From: Hyphomicrobiales bacterium
Lineage (GTDB): Bacteria; Pseudomonadota; Alphaproteobacteria; Rhizobiales; Xanthobacteraceae
Assembly: GCA_013911975.1 (NCBI GenBank)
Contig: JACESF010000020.1
Span: 1 to 62,666 of the forward strand
DNA length: 62,666 bases
Reading direction: 5' to 3'
Made by a program: the position numbers and the translations under genes. Below the pieces are notes generated by a model. That model had not been told where the DNA came from, did not search any database, and saw only the letters and a list, made by a program, of their open reading frames with translations. Shown here piece after piece: positions 43,622 through 54,483 of the stretch. Every line of letters starts with the position of its first letter. The first letter of the stretch is position 1.

Positions 43622-43715
43622 TTGACCGTTTCCCTTCCCCACGACGCCCTACCTAATTTGGACATCTTACAAATCAAAGACGTGAAGGCATCCCCAATCT
43701 TGCGCGACCAGTTGA

Positions 43716-46241
<2,526 letters not shown>

Positions 46242-46328
46242 GCTTGCGCCCTTTCCCACGGCAAAAATCGGAAGGCTTCCAGGGAGCCGCCAAAGCAAGG
46301 CACTCCCTGGATTTCGTTGCCCCACCTG

Positions 46329-46343
46329 GAATTGCTTCAATTC
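46329..46343. promoter_or_regulatory. Palindrome upstream of the Nramp gene
   Basis: GAATTG-CTT-CAATTC is a perfect 6-3-6 inverted repeat, 131 bases before the start codon. It is a candidate site for a manganese or iron regulator (Mur/Fur- or MntR-like), by position and gene function only. Confidence 0.45.
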
Positions 46344-46377
46344 AAAAGTAGCTTTGTACCGCCTGCTGGTGGTTGAT

Positions 46378-46474
46378 CGCCCTTTCCCACTTGGTCACTT
46401 TCCCATGGGAAGCAGTTCCTGAAGCCGTGCCGCCGACGCTCCGGCGGCGGCGGGACCGTGGGAAGGGTGTGGGG
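46378..46474 (+). promoter_or_regulatory. Structured leader of the Nramp gene
   Basis: CGCCCTTTCCCAC (46378-46390) can pair with GTGGGAAGGG (46458-46467), which overlaps the purine-rich Shine-Dalgarno region just before the ATG at 46475. A GC hairpin around 46425-46452 fits between the arms. The same CGCCCTTTCCCAC word also occurs at 46247-46259. It could be a translational control element; it does not match a riboswitch class I know. Confidence 0.35.
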
Positions 46475-47812
46475 ATGAGTGACAGTTCCGAGCTTCGGCC
46501 GCAGCGGCCGGAGATCCCGCTGCCGCGCGGCGAGGCCTACCAGATCCCCGGCTCCGACCCGGTGAAGCGCCCGGTGTGGTGGAAGTTCTTCGGCCCCGCC
46601 TTCATCATCTCCATCGGCTATTTCGATCCCGGCAACTGGGCCACCGACCTTCAGGCCGGCAGCCAGTTCGGCTACAGCCTCCTCTGGGTGCTCTCCCTGA
46701 GCTGCCTCATCGGCGCGCTGGTGCAGAATCTGTGCTCCAAGCTCGGCATCGCCTCGGGCAAGGACCTCGCGCAGCATTGCGCCGACCGCTACCCGCCGTG
46801 GATGGCGAAGATCTTCTTCGTGTCGGCGGTCATCTCCATGATGGCGACCGACCTTGCCGAAATCATCGGCGTCGCGGTCGCACTCCAGCTCCTGTTCGGC
46901 ATCCCGCTGTGGGAAGGCGCGCTGATCACCATCATCGACGTCTTCCTCATCCTGCTGCTGAACCGCTGGGGCTTCCGGGCGGTGGAGACGATCTTCCTCG
47001 CTTTCCTGACCACCGTCTCGGTCATGTACGTGATCGAGATGATCATGAGCCGTCCGGACTATGCGCTGGTGGCCATCGACAGCGTGGTTCCCTCGGCAGA
47101 CATCCTCAGCGCGGACGCGCTGTTCGTGGCGGTGGGCATCATCGGCGCCACCATCATGCCGCACAACCTCTACCTCCACTCCCATCTGGCCATCTCGCGC
47201 CTGAAGGAGAATCTGGCGGCGCCGCGCACCCTCTATCGCTGGTCGCTGTGGGACACGAACATTTCCCTGTTCGTCGCCTGGTTCATCAACGCGGCCATCC
47301 TGGTGGTGGCGGCGGCGGTGTTCCATCCCATCTTCCTGAAGGACGGCACCGTCATCCAGTCCTTCAGCGACGCCTACAAGACCCTGGTGCCCATCCTCAG
47401 CCAGGGCGCGGGCCTCATCTTCGCCCTCGCGCTGCTGGTGTCGGGCGTCGCCTCTTCCACCTCGGCGACCCTCGCCGGGCAGGTGGTGTTCGAGGGCTTC
47501 CTGAAGACGGAGCACGTCAATCCCTTCGTCATCCGCCTGTGCACGCGCCTCGTCACCATGGCGCCCGCGCTCATCGCCATCCTGATGCACGCGCACCCGG
47601 TGGACATCCTCATGTGGAGCCAGGTGATCCTGTCCATCCAGCTCCCCTTCGCCATGCTGCCGCTGGTCATGCTCACCGACGACCGCTCCATCATGGGCGA
47701 CATGGTGAACAAGGGCTGGGTGCGGCTCATCATGTGGCCGGCGACGGTGATCCTGCTGATCCTGAATCTCGTGGTGCTCGGCCAGACCGTCGGCTGGATC
47801 CCCGGCGGCTGA
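46475..47812 (+). CDS. mntH: Nramp-family divalent metal transporter
   Basis: 445 residues with about 11 membrane helices. The metal-binding motifs are FDPGNWATD in helix 1 and ATIMPHNLYLHS in helix 6, both canonical for Nramp Mn2+/Fe2+:H+ symporters. The ATG at 46475 follows GGAAGGGTGTGGGG. The protein should import manganese (or iron). The leader holds a palindrome and a potential SD-masking stem. The transporter lies between ligA and ferritin. Confidence 0.92.
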   Translation: MSDSSELRPQRPEIPLPRGEAYQIPGSDPVKRPVWWKFFGPAFIISIGYFDPGNWATDLQAGSQFGYSLLWVLSLSCLIGALVQNLCSKLGIASGKDLAQHCADRYPPWMAKIFFVSAVISMMATDLAEIIGVAVALQLLFGIPLWEGALITIIDVFLILLLNRWGFRAVETIFLAFLTTVSVMYVIEMIMSRPDYALVAIDSVVPSADILSADALFVAVGIIGATIMPHNLYLHSHLAISRLKENLAAPRTLYRWSLWDTNISLFVAWFINAAILVVAAAVFHPIFLKDGTVIQSFSDAYKTLVPILSQGAGLIFALALLVSGVASSTSATLAGQVVFEGFLKTEHVNPFVIRLCTRLVTMAPALIAILMHAHPVDILMWSQVILSIQLPFAMLPLVMLTDDRSIMGDMVNKGWVRLIMWPATVILLILNLVVLGQTVGWIPGG

Positions 47813-47950
47813 GGGGAAGGGCGGACGTGAACGGCCCATGTCCGATTCATTAAGAATTGGACATCCTGCCATGGAATTCGCGCTTGGCGCTTGACGCCCT
47901 GAGGGAAAGGAATAAGTTCCGCGCAACAAAATTCGAGTCATCAGCGACAC

Positions 47951-47973
47951 GTTGAAAGTCAACACATTTCAAC
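47951..47973. promoter_or_regulatory. Inverted repeat upstream of ferritin
   Basis: GTTGAAA (47951-47957) and TTTCAAC (47967-47973) form a perfect 7-bp inverted repeat with a 9-base spacer; GTTGA-AAG-TCAAC overlaps its left half. It lies in the AT-rich 279-base region before the ferritin gene and may be an operator for an iron or stress regulator. The region is otherwise without a clear promoter. Confidence 0.4.
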
Positions 47974-48091
47974 ATTCGCGCTCTTTTTGACCTTCTGTTT
48001 TGCGTGCCGGGTCGAATACATAAAACTGTAGTCCTCGGCATTTATGCAACGTGGCTCTCATTCTCTTGAGGCCAGACCTGAGGAAGCTGAA

Positions 48092-48589
48092 ATGGTTAGC
48101 GAGAAGCTTGAAGCCAAACTCAACGAGCTCCTGAACGGCGAGATGGAAGCTCACCACATCTACCTGCAGTGCGCCGCCTGGGCGTCCGAGCAGAAGTTCG
48201 AGGGCGCCAAGGCCTTCCTGCTGGTGCATGCCGCCGAAGAGCGCACCCACATGATGAAGTTCTTCACCTTCCTCGACGACCTGGGCGCGCCCATCTCGTT
48301 CAAGGCCCTGCCGAAGCCGGTGGTGGATTCCCCCTCCATCCGCGCCCTGTTCCTGCGCGTGCAGGACGAGGAGCGGAAGGTGTCGAGCCACATCTATGAG
48401 GCCATCGAGATGGCCCGCAACGAGCACAGCTACGAGACCGACCAGTTCCTGCAGTGGTTCGCCGCCGAGCAGCACGAGGAAGAGAAGCTGTGCCGGACCA
48501 TCCTCGACAAGATCGACCTGATCGGCGAGGGGCCCAATTCCAACTATTTCATCGACAAGGAACTCGGCGCCCTCGCCAAGGCGGGCTGA
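48092..48589 (+). CDS. Non-haem ferritin
   Basis: A 165-residue four-helix bundle. Ferroxidase-type ligands are in LLNGEMEAHHIYL, HAAEERTHMMKFF and the EDxx-like QDEERK and QWFAAEQHEEE stretches. It lacks the haem-binding Met pattern of bacterioferritin, so an FtnA-type iron store is most likely. The ATG at 48092 follows GAGGAA; a longer open frame from 48044 has no ribosome binding site. Confidence 0.92.
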   Translation: MVSEKLEAKLNELLNGEMEAHHIYLQCAAWASEQKFEGAKAFLLVHAAEERTHMMKFFTFLDDLGAPISFKALPKPVVDSPSIRALFLRVQDEERKVSSHIYEAIEMARNEHSYETDQFLQWFAAEQHEEEKLCRTILDKIDLIGEGPNSNYFIDKELGALAKAG

Positions 48590-48610
48590 GCCATCCTGAT
48601 CGGGACAGGG

Positions 48611-48641
48611 AGGCCGGGTGGCATGCGCCGCCCGGCCTTTC
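48611..48641. terminator. Bidirectional terminator between ferritin and recR
   Basis: A 12-bp stem (AGGCCGGGTGGC/GCCGCCCGGCCT, one G-U pair) with loop ATGC and a short T-run, located between the convergent ferritin and recR genes. Confidence 0.7.
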
Positions 48642-48647
48642 CGTTAT

Positions 48648-49253
48648 CTAGAGAGGCGTGCGGGCGCGGATGGCGGCGGCCAGCGTCCCCTCGTCCAGAT
48701 AGTCCAGCTCCCCGCCCACGGGCACGCCCTGGGCAAGCCGGGTGACGGTCACTCCCGCCTCGCGCAGCAGGTCGGTGAGGTAATGGGCCGTGGTCTGGCC
48801 GTCCACCGTGGCGCCCAGCGCCAGGATGACTTCCCGCACCCCCTCGCGCGGCACCCGCTCCGCCAGGGAGGCGATGTTGAGGTCGCCCGGGCCCACCCCG
48901 TCCAGCGGCGAGAGCACGCCGCCCAGCACGTGGTAGCGGGCCTTCAGCACGCCGGAGCGCTCCAGCGCCCACAGGTCCCCCACGTCCGCCACCACCACCA
49001 GCGTGACCGCGTCGCGCTCCGGGTCGGTGCACACGGTGCAGGGGTCGCACACGTCGAGATTGCCGCAGACCCGGCATTCCACGATCTTGCCCAGCACGTC
49101 GCCCAGCGCCGCCGACAAAGGCGACATGAGGGTCTCGCGCTTCTTGATGAGATGCAGCGCCGCGCGGCGGGCCGAGCGCGGGCCGAGCCCCGGCAGGCGG
49201 GCCAGAAGCTGGATCAGGCGTTCGATCTCGGGGCCGGCGACGGCACGGGGCAT
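48648..49253 (-). CDS. recR: Recombination protein RecR
   Basis: 201 residues. It has a helix-hairpin-helix ([19 protein letters not shown]), a Cys4 zinc finger ([16 protein letters not shown]) and a Toprim domain ([13 protein letters not shown]). It acts with RecO in loading RecA. In most genomes it follows dnaX and ybaB directly; here two plus-strand genes separate it from them. Confidence 0.97.
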   Translation of the reverse strand: MPRAVAGPEIERLIQLLARLPGLGPRSARRAALHLIKKRETLMSPLSAALGDVLGKIVECRVCGNLDVCDPCTVCTDPERDAVTLVVVADVGDLWALERSGVLKARYHVLGGVLSPLDGVGPGDLNIASLAERVPREGVREVILALGATVDGQTTAHYLTDLLREAGVTVTRLAQGVPVGGELDYLDEGTLAAAIRARTPL

Positions 49254-49419
49254 GGGGCGGGACTCGCGCGGGGACCAACCGGCTTTAGCGCGCTGCGCCC
49301 GAAGGCGCCAGCGGCCGCATTGCCCGCTCTTTGAGCGATTGATAGAAAAGAAGGCATTCTTCCGCTTCCGGCCTCAGGACGGGCGCACCTCTTCATCGTC
49401 CCGCGAGGGCCGTCGCCCC

Positions 49420-50673
49420 ATGTCCCCAGAGCTGTTTCTCCTCCTCCGCCGGTTCAAGCCCACCATCGCCCCCGTGGCGCCGGTGGACTGGGTCCGCTCC
49501 GGCCTCGGCGCCCTGTTCGGCCTCGCCGTCACGGGCTTCGTGACGCGCCTCGCCCTCGGCCCCTCGGCCGCGGTGCCGCTGCTCATCGCGCCCATGGGCG
49601 CCTCGTCCGTGCTGCTGTTCGCCGTCCCATCCAGCCCGCTCGCGCAGCCCTGGTCGCTCATGGGCGGCAACCTCGTCGCCGCTTTGGTGGGGGTCACGGC
49701 CGCCCGGCTCATCCCCGATCCCCTGCTGGCGGCGGCGCTGGCGGGCGGCATCGCCATCGCCATCATGCTCGCGCTGCGCTGCCTGCATCCCCCGAGCGGG
49801 GCGGTGGCGCTCACGGCGGTGCTGGGCGGGCCCGCCGTGGAGGCGCTGGGCTACGGCTTCGTCCTGGTGCCGGTCCTTCTGAACTCGGCGCTCCTGCTGG
49901 CGGGTGCGCTGGCCTTCAACGCCCTCATGGGCCGCCCCTATCCGGCCCATCCCGCGACGCCGATCCGCCCGTCCTCGGAGCCCGGCGCCATCGCGCGGCT
50001 CGGCTTCGCCCCGGAGGACCTCGACGCCGCGCTCCGGCAATATGACCGGCTGCTGGACGTGAGCCGCGACGACCTGGAGCAGGTGCTTCGCCTCGCCGAG
50101 GTGCGCGCCTATGCCCGCCGCTCGGGCCGCACCACCTGCGCGGACATCATGACGCGGGGCGTGGTGGCGGTGGCGCCCGAGACCTCCATGCGCGAGGCCA
50201 TGGCGCTGCTGCGCGGCCACCATGTGAAGGCGCTGCCCGTGACGAGCGAGGATGCCCGCGTGGTGGGCATCGTCACCCAGACCGACCTGCTGGACAAGGC
50301 CGCGTGGGGCGCCGCCGGGCCGCGCGTGTCGCTGGGCCAGCGGCTGCGCCACGTGGTGCGGCTCGCCGGTGCCCCCCAGGGCTCGGTGCAGGAGATCATG
50401 ACCGTGGGCGTGCGCTGCGCCCGCCCGGAGACCCCGGTGGCCGATCTCGTGCCGCTCATGACCGACGGCCGGCTCCATGCGGTGCCGGTGGTTGACGCCG
50501 GGGGCCAGCTCACGGGTATCGTGACCCAGTCCGACCTCATCGCGGCGCTGTTCCAGGACCTGTCCCACGCCCGGGAGACGCCGCAGGGGGCGGCGCACGG
50601 GTCCGCGCAAGGCTCGGCTCATGGCCGCACGCCGGAGGAAGCCGCCAATGACGATCGCCTCGCCCCTCGATGA
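49420..50673 (+). CDS. HPP-family membrane protein with two CBS domains
   Basis: 417 residues. The N-terminal HPP domain has about four to five helices and the name-giving motif LRCLHPPSGAVAL (about residue 125). The C-terminal half has two CBS domains (about 245-305 and 325-385; DIMTRGVVAVAPETSMREAMALL and EIMTVGVRCARPETPVADLVPLM), which usually bind adenine nucleotides. Some HPP proteins transport nitrite. The stop overlaps the start of the truncated haemoglobin gene by 26 bases. Confidence 0.9.
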   Translation: MSPELFLLLRRFKPTIAPVAPVDWVRSGLGALFGLAVTGFVTRLALGPSAAVPLLIAPMGASSVLLFAVPSSPLAQPWSLMGGNLVAALVGVTAARLIPDPLLAAALAGGIAIAIMLALRCLHPPSGAVALTAVLGGPAVEALGYGFVLVPVLLNSALLLAGALAFNALMGRPYPAHPATPIRPSSEPGAIARLGFAPEDLDAALRQYDRLLDVSRDDLEQVLRLAEVRAYARRSGRTTCADIMTRGVVAVAPETSMREAMALLRGHHVKALPVTSEDARVVGIVTQTDLLDKAAWGAAGPRVSLGQRLRHVVRLAGAPQGSVQEIMTVGVRCARPETPVADLVPLMTDGRLHAVPVVDAGGQLTGIVTQSDLIAALFQDLSHARETPQGAAHGSAQGSAHGRTPEEAANDDRLAPR

Positions 50674-51043
50674 AGCGGCGCTGCGCGCCCATCTCGATGC
50701 CTTCTACGCCAAGGTGCGGCGCGACCCGCAGCTCGGGCCGGTGTTCGAGGCGGCGGTGGAGGACTGGCCCGCCCACATGGACGTGCTCACCGACTTCTGG
50801 TGCACGGTGGCGCTGCGCACGCCGCGCTACAAGGGCAATCCCCTGGCCGCCCACAAGGCCCTGCCGCTGCCGCCGGTCGTGTTCGGGGCGCTGTTCCCGG
50901 TCTGGCTCGGCCTGTGGCGGGAAACCGCGCGCGAGCGCTTCGCCCCCGCCGAGGCGGAAGCGCTGATCGAAAAGGCGGAGCGGATCGCGGAAAGCCTGAA
51001 GGCCGGGCTCCTGTTCAGCCCCGGCGCCGCCGCCCCGCTCTGA
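50648..51043 (+). CDS. Group III truncated haemoglobin
   Basis: A 131-residue protein matching group III (P-type) truncated globins: FYAKVRRDPQLGPVFEAAVEDWPAHMDVLTDFWCTVALRTPRYKGNPLAAHKALP, with the proximal His in AAHKALP and the typical Trp in DFW. These globins are linked to microaerobic growth and NO/nitrite stress. The ATG at 50648 lies inside the end of the HPP-CBS gene, so translation is coupled. Confidence 0.85.
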   Translation: MTIASPLDEAALRAHLDAFYAKVRRDPQLGPVFEAAVEDWPAHMDVLTDFWCTVALRTPRYKGNPLAAHKALPLPPVVFGALFPVWLGLWRETARERFAPAEAEALIEKAERIAESLKAGLLFSPGAAAPL

Positions 51044-51064
51044 GCGGGGCCGGAGGCCGGGCGC

Positions 51065-51385
51065 TCAGAACAGCTTGAGGCCGGGAGGCAGCGGCAGGCC
51101 GCCCGCGATGGACGACATCTTCTCCTGCATCACCCGCTCCGCCTTGTGGCGGGCATCCGCGAGCGCGGCGACCAGCAGGTCCTCCAGGATCTCGCCCTCG
51201 TCGGGCTTCAGCAGGCTGGGATCGATGCGCACGGCCTTGGTCTCGCCCTTGGCAGTGGTGCGCACGGTGACGAGGCCGCCGCCCGAGGCGCCCTCCACCT
51301 CGATGCCGTCCAGCTCCGCCTGCATCTGCTGCATGCGATCCTGAAGCTCCTTGGCCTGCTTCATCATGCCCATCAGGTCGCGCAT
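51065..51385 (-). CDS. ybaB: YbaB/EbfC nucleoid-associated protein
   Basis: 106 residues. MMKQAKELQDRMQQMQAELDGIEVEG, then GGGLVTVRTTAKGETKAVRIDPSLL, the standard YbaB pattern (a DNA-binding dimer). It lies 12 bases after dnaX on the same strand. Confidence 0.95.
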   Translation of the reverse strand: MRDLMGMMKQAKELQDRMQQMQAELDGIEVEGASGGGLVTVRTTAKGETKAVRIDPSLLKPDEGEILEDLLVAALADARHKAERVMQEKMSSIAGGLPLPPGLKLF

Positions 51386-51397
51386 CGCCGGTCTCCG

Positions 51398-53233
51398 TCA
51401 GTATTCGAGTTCATCGTCGGGGCCCGGCCCCATATAGGCATCCTCCTCGGCGGGCGCGAGCCCCATCTCGGCCACCGGGTCGGGCGCCTCCTCGCGCAGC
51501 CGCACGTCCACGATCTGCGCCGTGGGGAAGCGGGCGAGCACCGCCTGGACCAGGGGATCGGCCCGGATGCCGATCTCGCGTTCGGCCTTCACGGCGGCGG
51601 CGGTCTCCGCCAGCGTCTGCATGCCCTCCCGCTTGGCGGTGATGGAGACCATCCAGCGCTTGCCGGTCCAGTCCTGGAGCTTGCGGGAAATGTCCTGGAC
51701 CAGATTGGGGCTGCCGCCCGGCGCGAGGGCGAACTCGAACCGCCCGTCCTCGAACAGGACCGGCATCACGTGGGTTTCCAGCGCGTGCTTCATCAACAGG
51801 TCGCGCCGCGCCACGGCGAGCGCGACGAGATCCTCGAAGCGCGACAGGACCGGCCCAGCCGCCACCGCCTGGGGCGCCGACACGGGCGCGGCCGCGCGCA
51901 CCGGCTCGGCGCGGGTGGCCACCGCGAGGCGAGGCGCGGCGCTGCCCGAAGCCGAGGGCAGGGACGGCGCAGGCGACGATGGGACGGAGGGCGCGGTGCC
52001 CCCGCCCGGCGCGTCGGCCATGTCGCGCAGCTTGCGCAGCGCCTCCTCGGGGCTCGGCAGGTCCGCGGCATAGGCGATGCGCACCAGCACCATCTCGGCG
52101 GACTGGGCGGGCTTGGCGGCGGCCTGGGTCTCGGCGATGCCCTTCAGCAGCATCTGCCACACCCGCGACAGGTCGCGCACCAGGAGGCGAGAGGCGAAAT
52201 CCGCCCCGCGCTCGCGCTCCGCCTGCACCAGGGAGGCGTCGGAGGCGGTCTCGGGCACCAGCTTGAAGCAGGTGACGAGGTGGGTGAATTCGGCGAGGTC
52301 GGTGAGGATCACCGCCGGGTCGGCGCCGGAATCATACTGGTCGCGGAATTCCTTCAGCGCCCGCTGGGGGTCGCCGGACATCAGCGCCTCGAACAGGTCG
52401 ATGACCCGCGCGCGGTCGGCGAGGCCCAGGAGGCGGCGGACCTCCTCCGCCCCCACCCGGCCCCCGCCATGGGCGATGGCCTGGTCCAGCAGGGAGAGCG
52501 AATCGCGCACCGAGCCTTCCGCCGCGCGGGCGATGGTGGAGAGCGCCTCGGCATCCACCTCCACGCTTTCCTTGGCGCAGATGCGGGCGAGATGGGCCGC
52601 GAGGACGCCCGATTCCACCCGGCGCAAATCGAAGCGCTGGCAGCGGGAGAGCACCGTCACCGGCACCTTGCGGATCTCGGTGGTGGCGAAGATGAACTTC
52701 ACATGCTCCGGCGGCTCCTCCAGCGTCTTCAGCAGCCCGTTGAAGGCGGCCGTGGAGAGCATGTGCACTTCGTCGATGATGTAGACCTTGTAGCGGGCCA
52801 TCACCGGCCGGTAGCGCGAGCCCTCGATGATCTCGCGGATGTCGTTGATGGAGGTGTTGGACGCGGCGTCCATCTCCATCACGTCCACATGGCGCGATTC
52901 GATGATGTCGCGGCAATGCTTGCCCAGCACCGAGAGGTCGAGGCTCGGCCCGCCGCCGCCCGCCATGGGCTCGTAATTGAGCGCGCGGGCGAGGATGCGC
53001 GCGGTGGTGGTCTTTCCCACGCCCCGCACGCCCGTAAGGATATAGGCCTGCGCGATGCGCCCCGAGGTGAAGGCGTTGGAGAGGGTGCGGACCATCGGCT
53101 CCTGGCCGATCAGGTCGTCGAAGGTCGAGGGCCGGTACTTGCGCGCCAGCACCCGATAGGGGGTCGTCGCCGCCGGCTGGGCCGGGGCGGGAAGGTCGAA
53201 ACCGGGGCTGTCTTCGGGTGTGTCCGCGCTCAT
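51398..53233 (-). CDS. dnaX: DNA polymerase III subunit gamma/tau
   Basis: 611 residues. The AAA+ clamp-loader core (about 24-240) has Walker A GVRGVGKTTTAR (Lys74), YIIDEVHMLSTAAFNGLLKTLEEPP (Walker B) and the sensor/SRC motif SRCQRF. The usual Cys4 zinc module is nearly absent: only one Cys (GKHC) remains in its place. An Ala/Pro linker and the tau C-terminal domain follow. The ATG at 53233 is chosen over the longer frame. Confidence 0.96.
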   Translation of the reverse strand: MSADTPEDSPGFDLPAPAQPAATTPYRVLARKYRPSTFDDLIGQEPMVRTLSNAFTSGRIAQAYILTGVRGVGKTTTARILARALNYEPMAGGGGPSLDLSVLGKHCRDIIESRHVDVMEMDAASNTSINDIREIIEGSRYRPVMARYKVYIIDEVHMLSTAAFNGLLKTLEEPPEHVKFIFATTEIRKVPVTVLSRCQRFDLRRVESGVLAAHLARICAKESVEVDAEALSTIARAAEGSVRDSLSLLDQAIAHGGGRVGAEEVRRLLGLADRARVIDLFEALMSGDPQRALKEFRDQYDSGADPAVILTDLAEFTHLVTCFKLVPETASDASLVQAERERGADFASRLLVRDLSRVWQMLLKGIAETQAAAKPAQSAEMVLVRIAYAADLPSPEEALRKLRDMADAPGGGTAPSVPSSPAPSLPSASGSAAPRLAVATRAEPVRAAAPVSAPQAVAAGPVLSRFEDLVALAVARRDLLMKHALETHVMPVLFEDGRFEFALAPGGSPNLVQDISRKLQDWTGKRWMVSITAKREGMQTLAETAAAVKAEREIGIRADPLVQAVLARFPTAQIVDVRLREEAPDPVAEMGLAPAEEDAYMGPGPDDELEY

Positions 53234-53392
53234 GGTGCCTTCATAGCATCGCGAAGGGCGCGCGGGGCAGCCCATGGCGCGGCGCGGACTGCAATTCGCT
53301 CGGCCCTGCCCACAGGTCCCGCACCGGGAAGCCGGGCCGGAGCATTTAGCCGGATCAGTTGCCCGTCACTTTGGCCGCATCACCCGCCGGGA

Positions 53393-53617
53393 TCATTTGC
53401 CGGGGCGCAGATCCTCGGCCCCGTTCACCCGCACGCAGGTGTAGCGGCGGTAGCCGTTCTTGAACTGGGCCAGCGGCTCGCCGTCCAGCTTGGCGGGGAT
53501 GGAGGCGGCGATGGCGGCCTTGCAGGCATCCTCGGACGTGTAGGTGCCCGCCTGGGTGATGACATGCACCTCGGGTCCCGAAAGCGCCTGGAGAAGAACC
53601 ACGACGATCGCCCACAT
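53393..53617 (-). CDS. Small exported hypothetical protein
   Basis: 74 residues. A short hydrophobic start (MWAIVVVLLQALSGPEV) could be an uncleaved anchor or weak signal peptide; the rest has two cysteines (SEDACKAAI, RRYTCVRV) that could pair in the periplasm. It sits between the SRP RNA and dnaX on the same strand. I recognise no family. Codon pattern and position make it plausible. Confidence 0.55.
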   Translation of the reverse strand: MWAIVVVLLQALSGPEVHVITQAGTYTSEDACKAAIAASIPAKLDGEPLAQFKNGYRRYTCVRVNGAEDLRPGK

Positions 53618-53732
53618 GCACGCCCCCTCGGCCGCGTGTCCCAGCCGGACGCCGCCCGCGCGGACCATCTGCGCGGGAGCGGGGGGACACGGCTTGTCGG
53701 GAAAGAGCCCTCCCGAGGGGAGGGCCTGGAGT

Positions 53733-53828
53733 GGGAGGCTGGACAGAGACCCGAGACCGGGCTCGTTGGGGCTGCTTCCTTCCGGACCTGACCCGGTTGG
53801 CGAGTGGCTCGTCCACCGCCAACCTCCC
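53733..53828 (-). ncRNA. ffs: SRP RNA (4.5S, small bacterial type)
   Basis: On the minus strand the molecule starts GGGAGGTTGG and ends CCTCCC, with the invariant apical segment GGTCAGGTCCGGAAGGAAGC (the Ffh-binding domain). About 96 nucleotides. It lies upstream of dnaX, as often seen in alphaproteobacteria. Confidence 0.95.
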
Positions 53829-53834
53829 GGCGCC

Positions 53835-53863
53835 TATATCGCGGCAAAGCGCGGCTTTTGCAA
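53835..53863 (-). promoter_or_regulatory. Promoter of the SRP RNA
   Basis: On the minus strand TTGCAA (53858-53863), 17 bases, GATATA (53835-53840), then 6 bases to the RNA 5' end at 53828. Confidence 0.7.
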
Positions 53864-53953
53864 GGCGCCTCCTCGCAGCGCCCGCACGCCGGCAACCGCG
53901 CCTTCGAACCGCGCCTTGAACGTGGCTGCCCGGCAGCGCATAGGAAAGCGATG

Positions 53954-54373
53954 ATGGACACGCCCGGCTCCGCCTTCGCCCTCGACCCTCGCCTCGCCGC
54001 CGACGGCCCCGCCCTCGGCGACCTGCCGCTCTGCCATGTGCGGCTGGTGGACGATGCCCGCTTCTTCTGGATCGTCCTCGTCCCCCGCCGTGCGGGCCTC
54101 GTGGAGCTGATGGACCTGCCGGCCCCGGAACGGGCCGTGCTCATGGAGGAGATCGCGGCGGCCGGCACGGCGTTGAAGGCGCTGAGCGGCAGCGTGAAGC
54201 TGAACGTGGCCGCGCTGGGCAACATGGTGCCGCAGCTCCATGTGCATCTGGTGGGCCGCGTTCCGGGCGACGCCGCCTGGCCCGGCCCGGTCTTCGGGGT
54301 GGGCACCCGCGAGCCGCTGGGCGCGCGCCTCGCGGCCCGCGCCGCCGACCTCAGGGCCGCGCTCGGCCTCTGA
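53954..54373 (+). CDS. HIT-family protein
   Basis: 139 residues with a histidine-triad fold: LPLCHVRLVDDARFFWIVLVPRR, then VPQLHVHLVGR as the triad region. The first triad position is Gln, leaving HVH, as in several HIT-like proteins. Substrates are probably nucleotide conjugates. ATG codons at 53951 and 53954 are adjacent; the second fits the AGGAAA ribosome binding site better. Confidence 0.82.
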   Translation: MDTPGSAFALDPRLAADGPALGDLPLCHVRLVDDARFFWIVLVPRRAGLVELMDLPAPERAVLMEEIAAAGTALKALSGSVKLNVAALGNMVPQLHVHLVGRVPGDAAWPGPVFGVGTREPLGARLAARAADLRAALGL

Positions 54374-54483
54374 TCCCTCAACGTGGTCCGTCTCTGTCCG
54401 GTCTCCTGCCTGTCCGATCTCTTGCCTGCCCCGCTTGGGCATGCCACCGTCCGCCGCCCTCCTGTTCGCCTCAGGCGCCCCCA

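Noticed and set aside
43640..43700. ATTTG/CAAAT inverted repeat between the cytochrome and ligA
   Set aside because: Only five base pairs with a 9-base spacer in an AT-rich promoter region, which is expected by chance.
46378..46474. Known manganese riboswitch (yybP-ykoY) before the Nramp gene
   Set aside because: The conserved internal-loop sequences of that class are not recognisable; only an SD-complementary word and a GC hairpin are seen.
51032..51050. Hairpin GCCCCGCT/AGCGGGGC at the stop of the truncated haemoglobin gene
   Set aside because: A good stem, but no T-run in either direction, so I did not call it a terminator.
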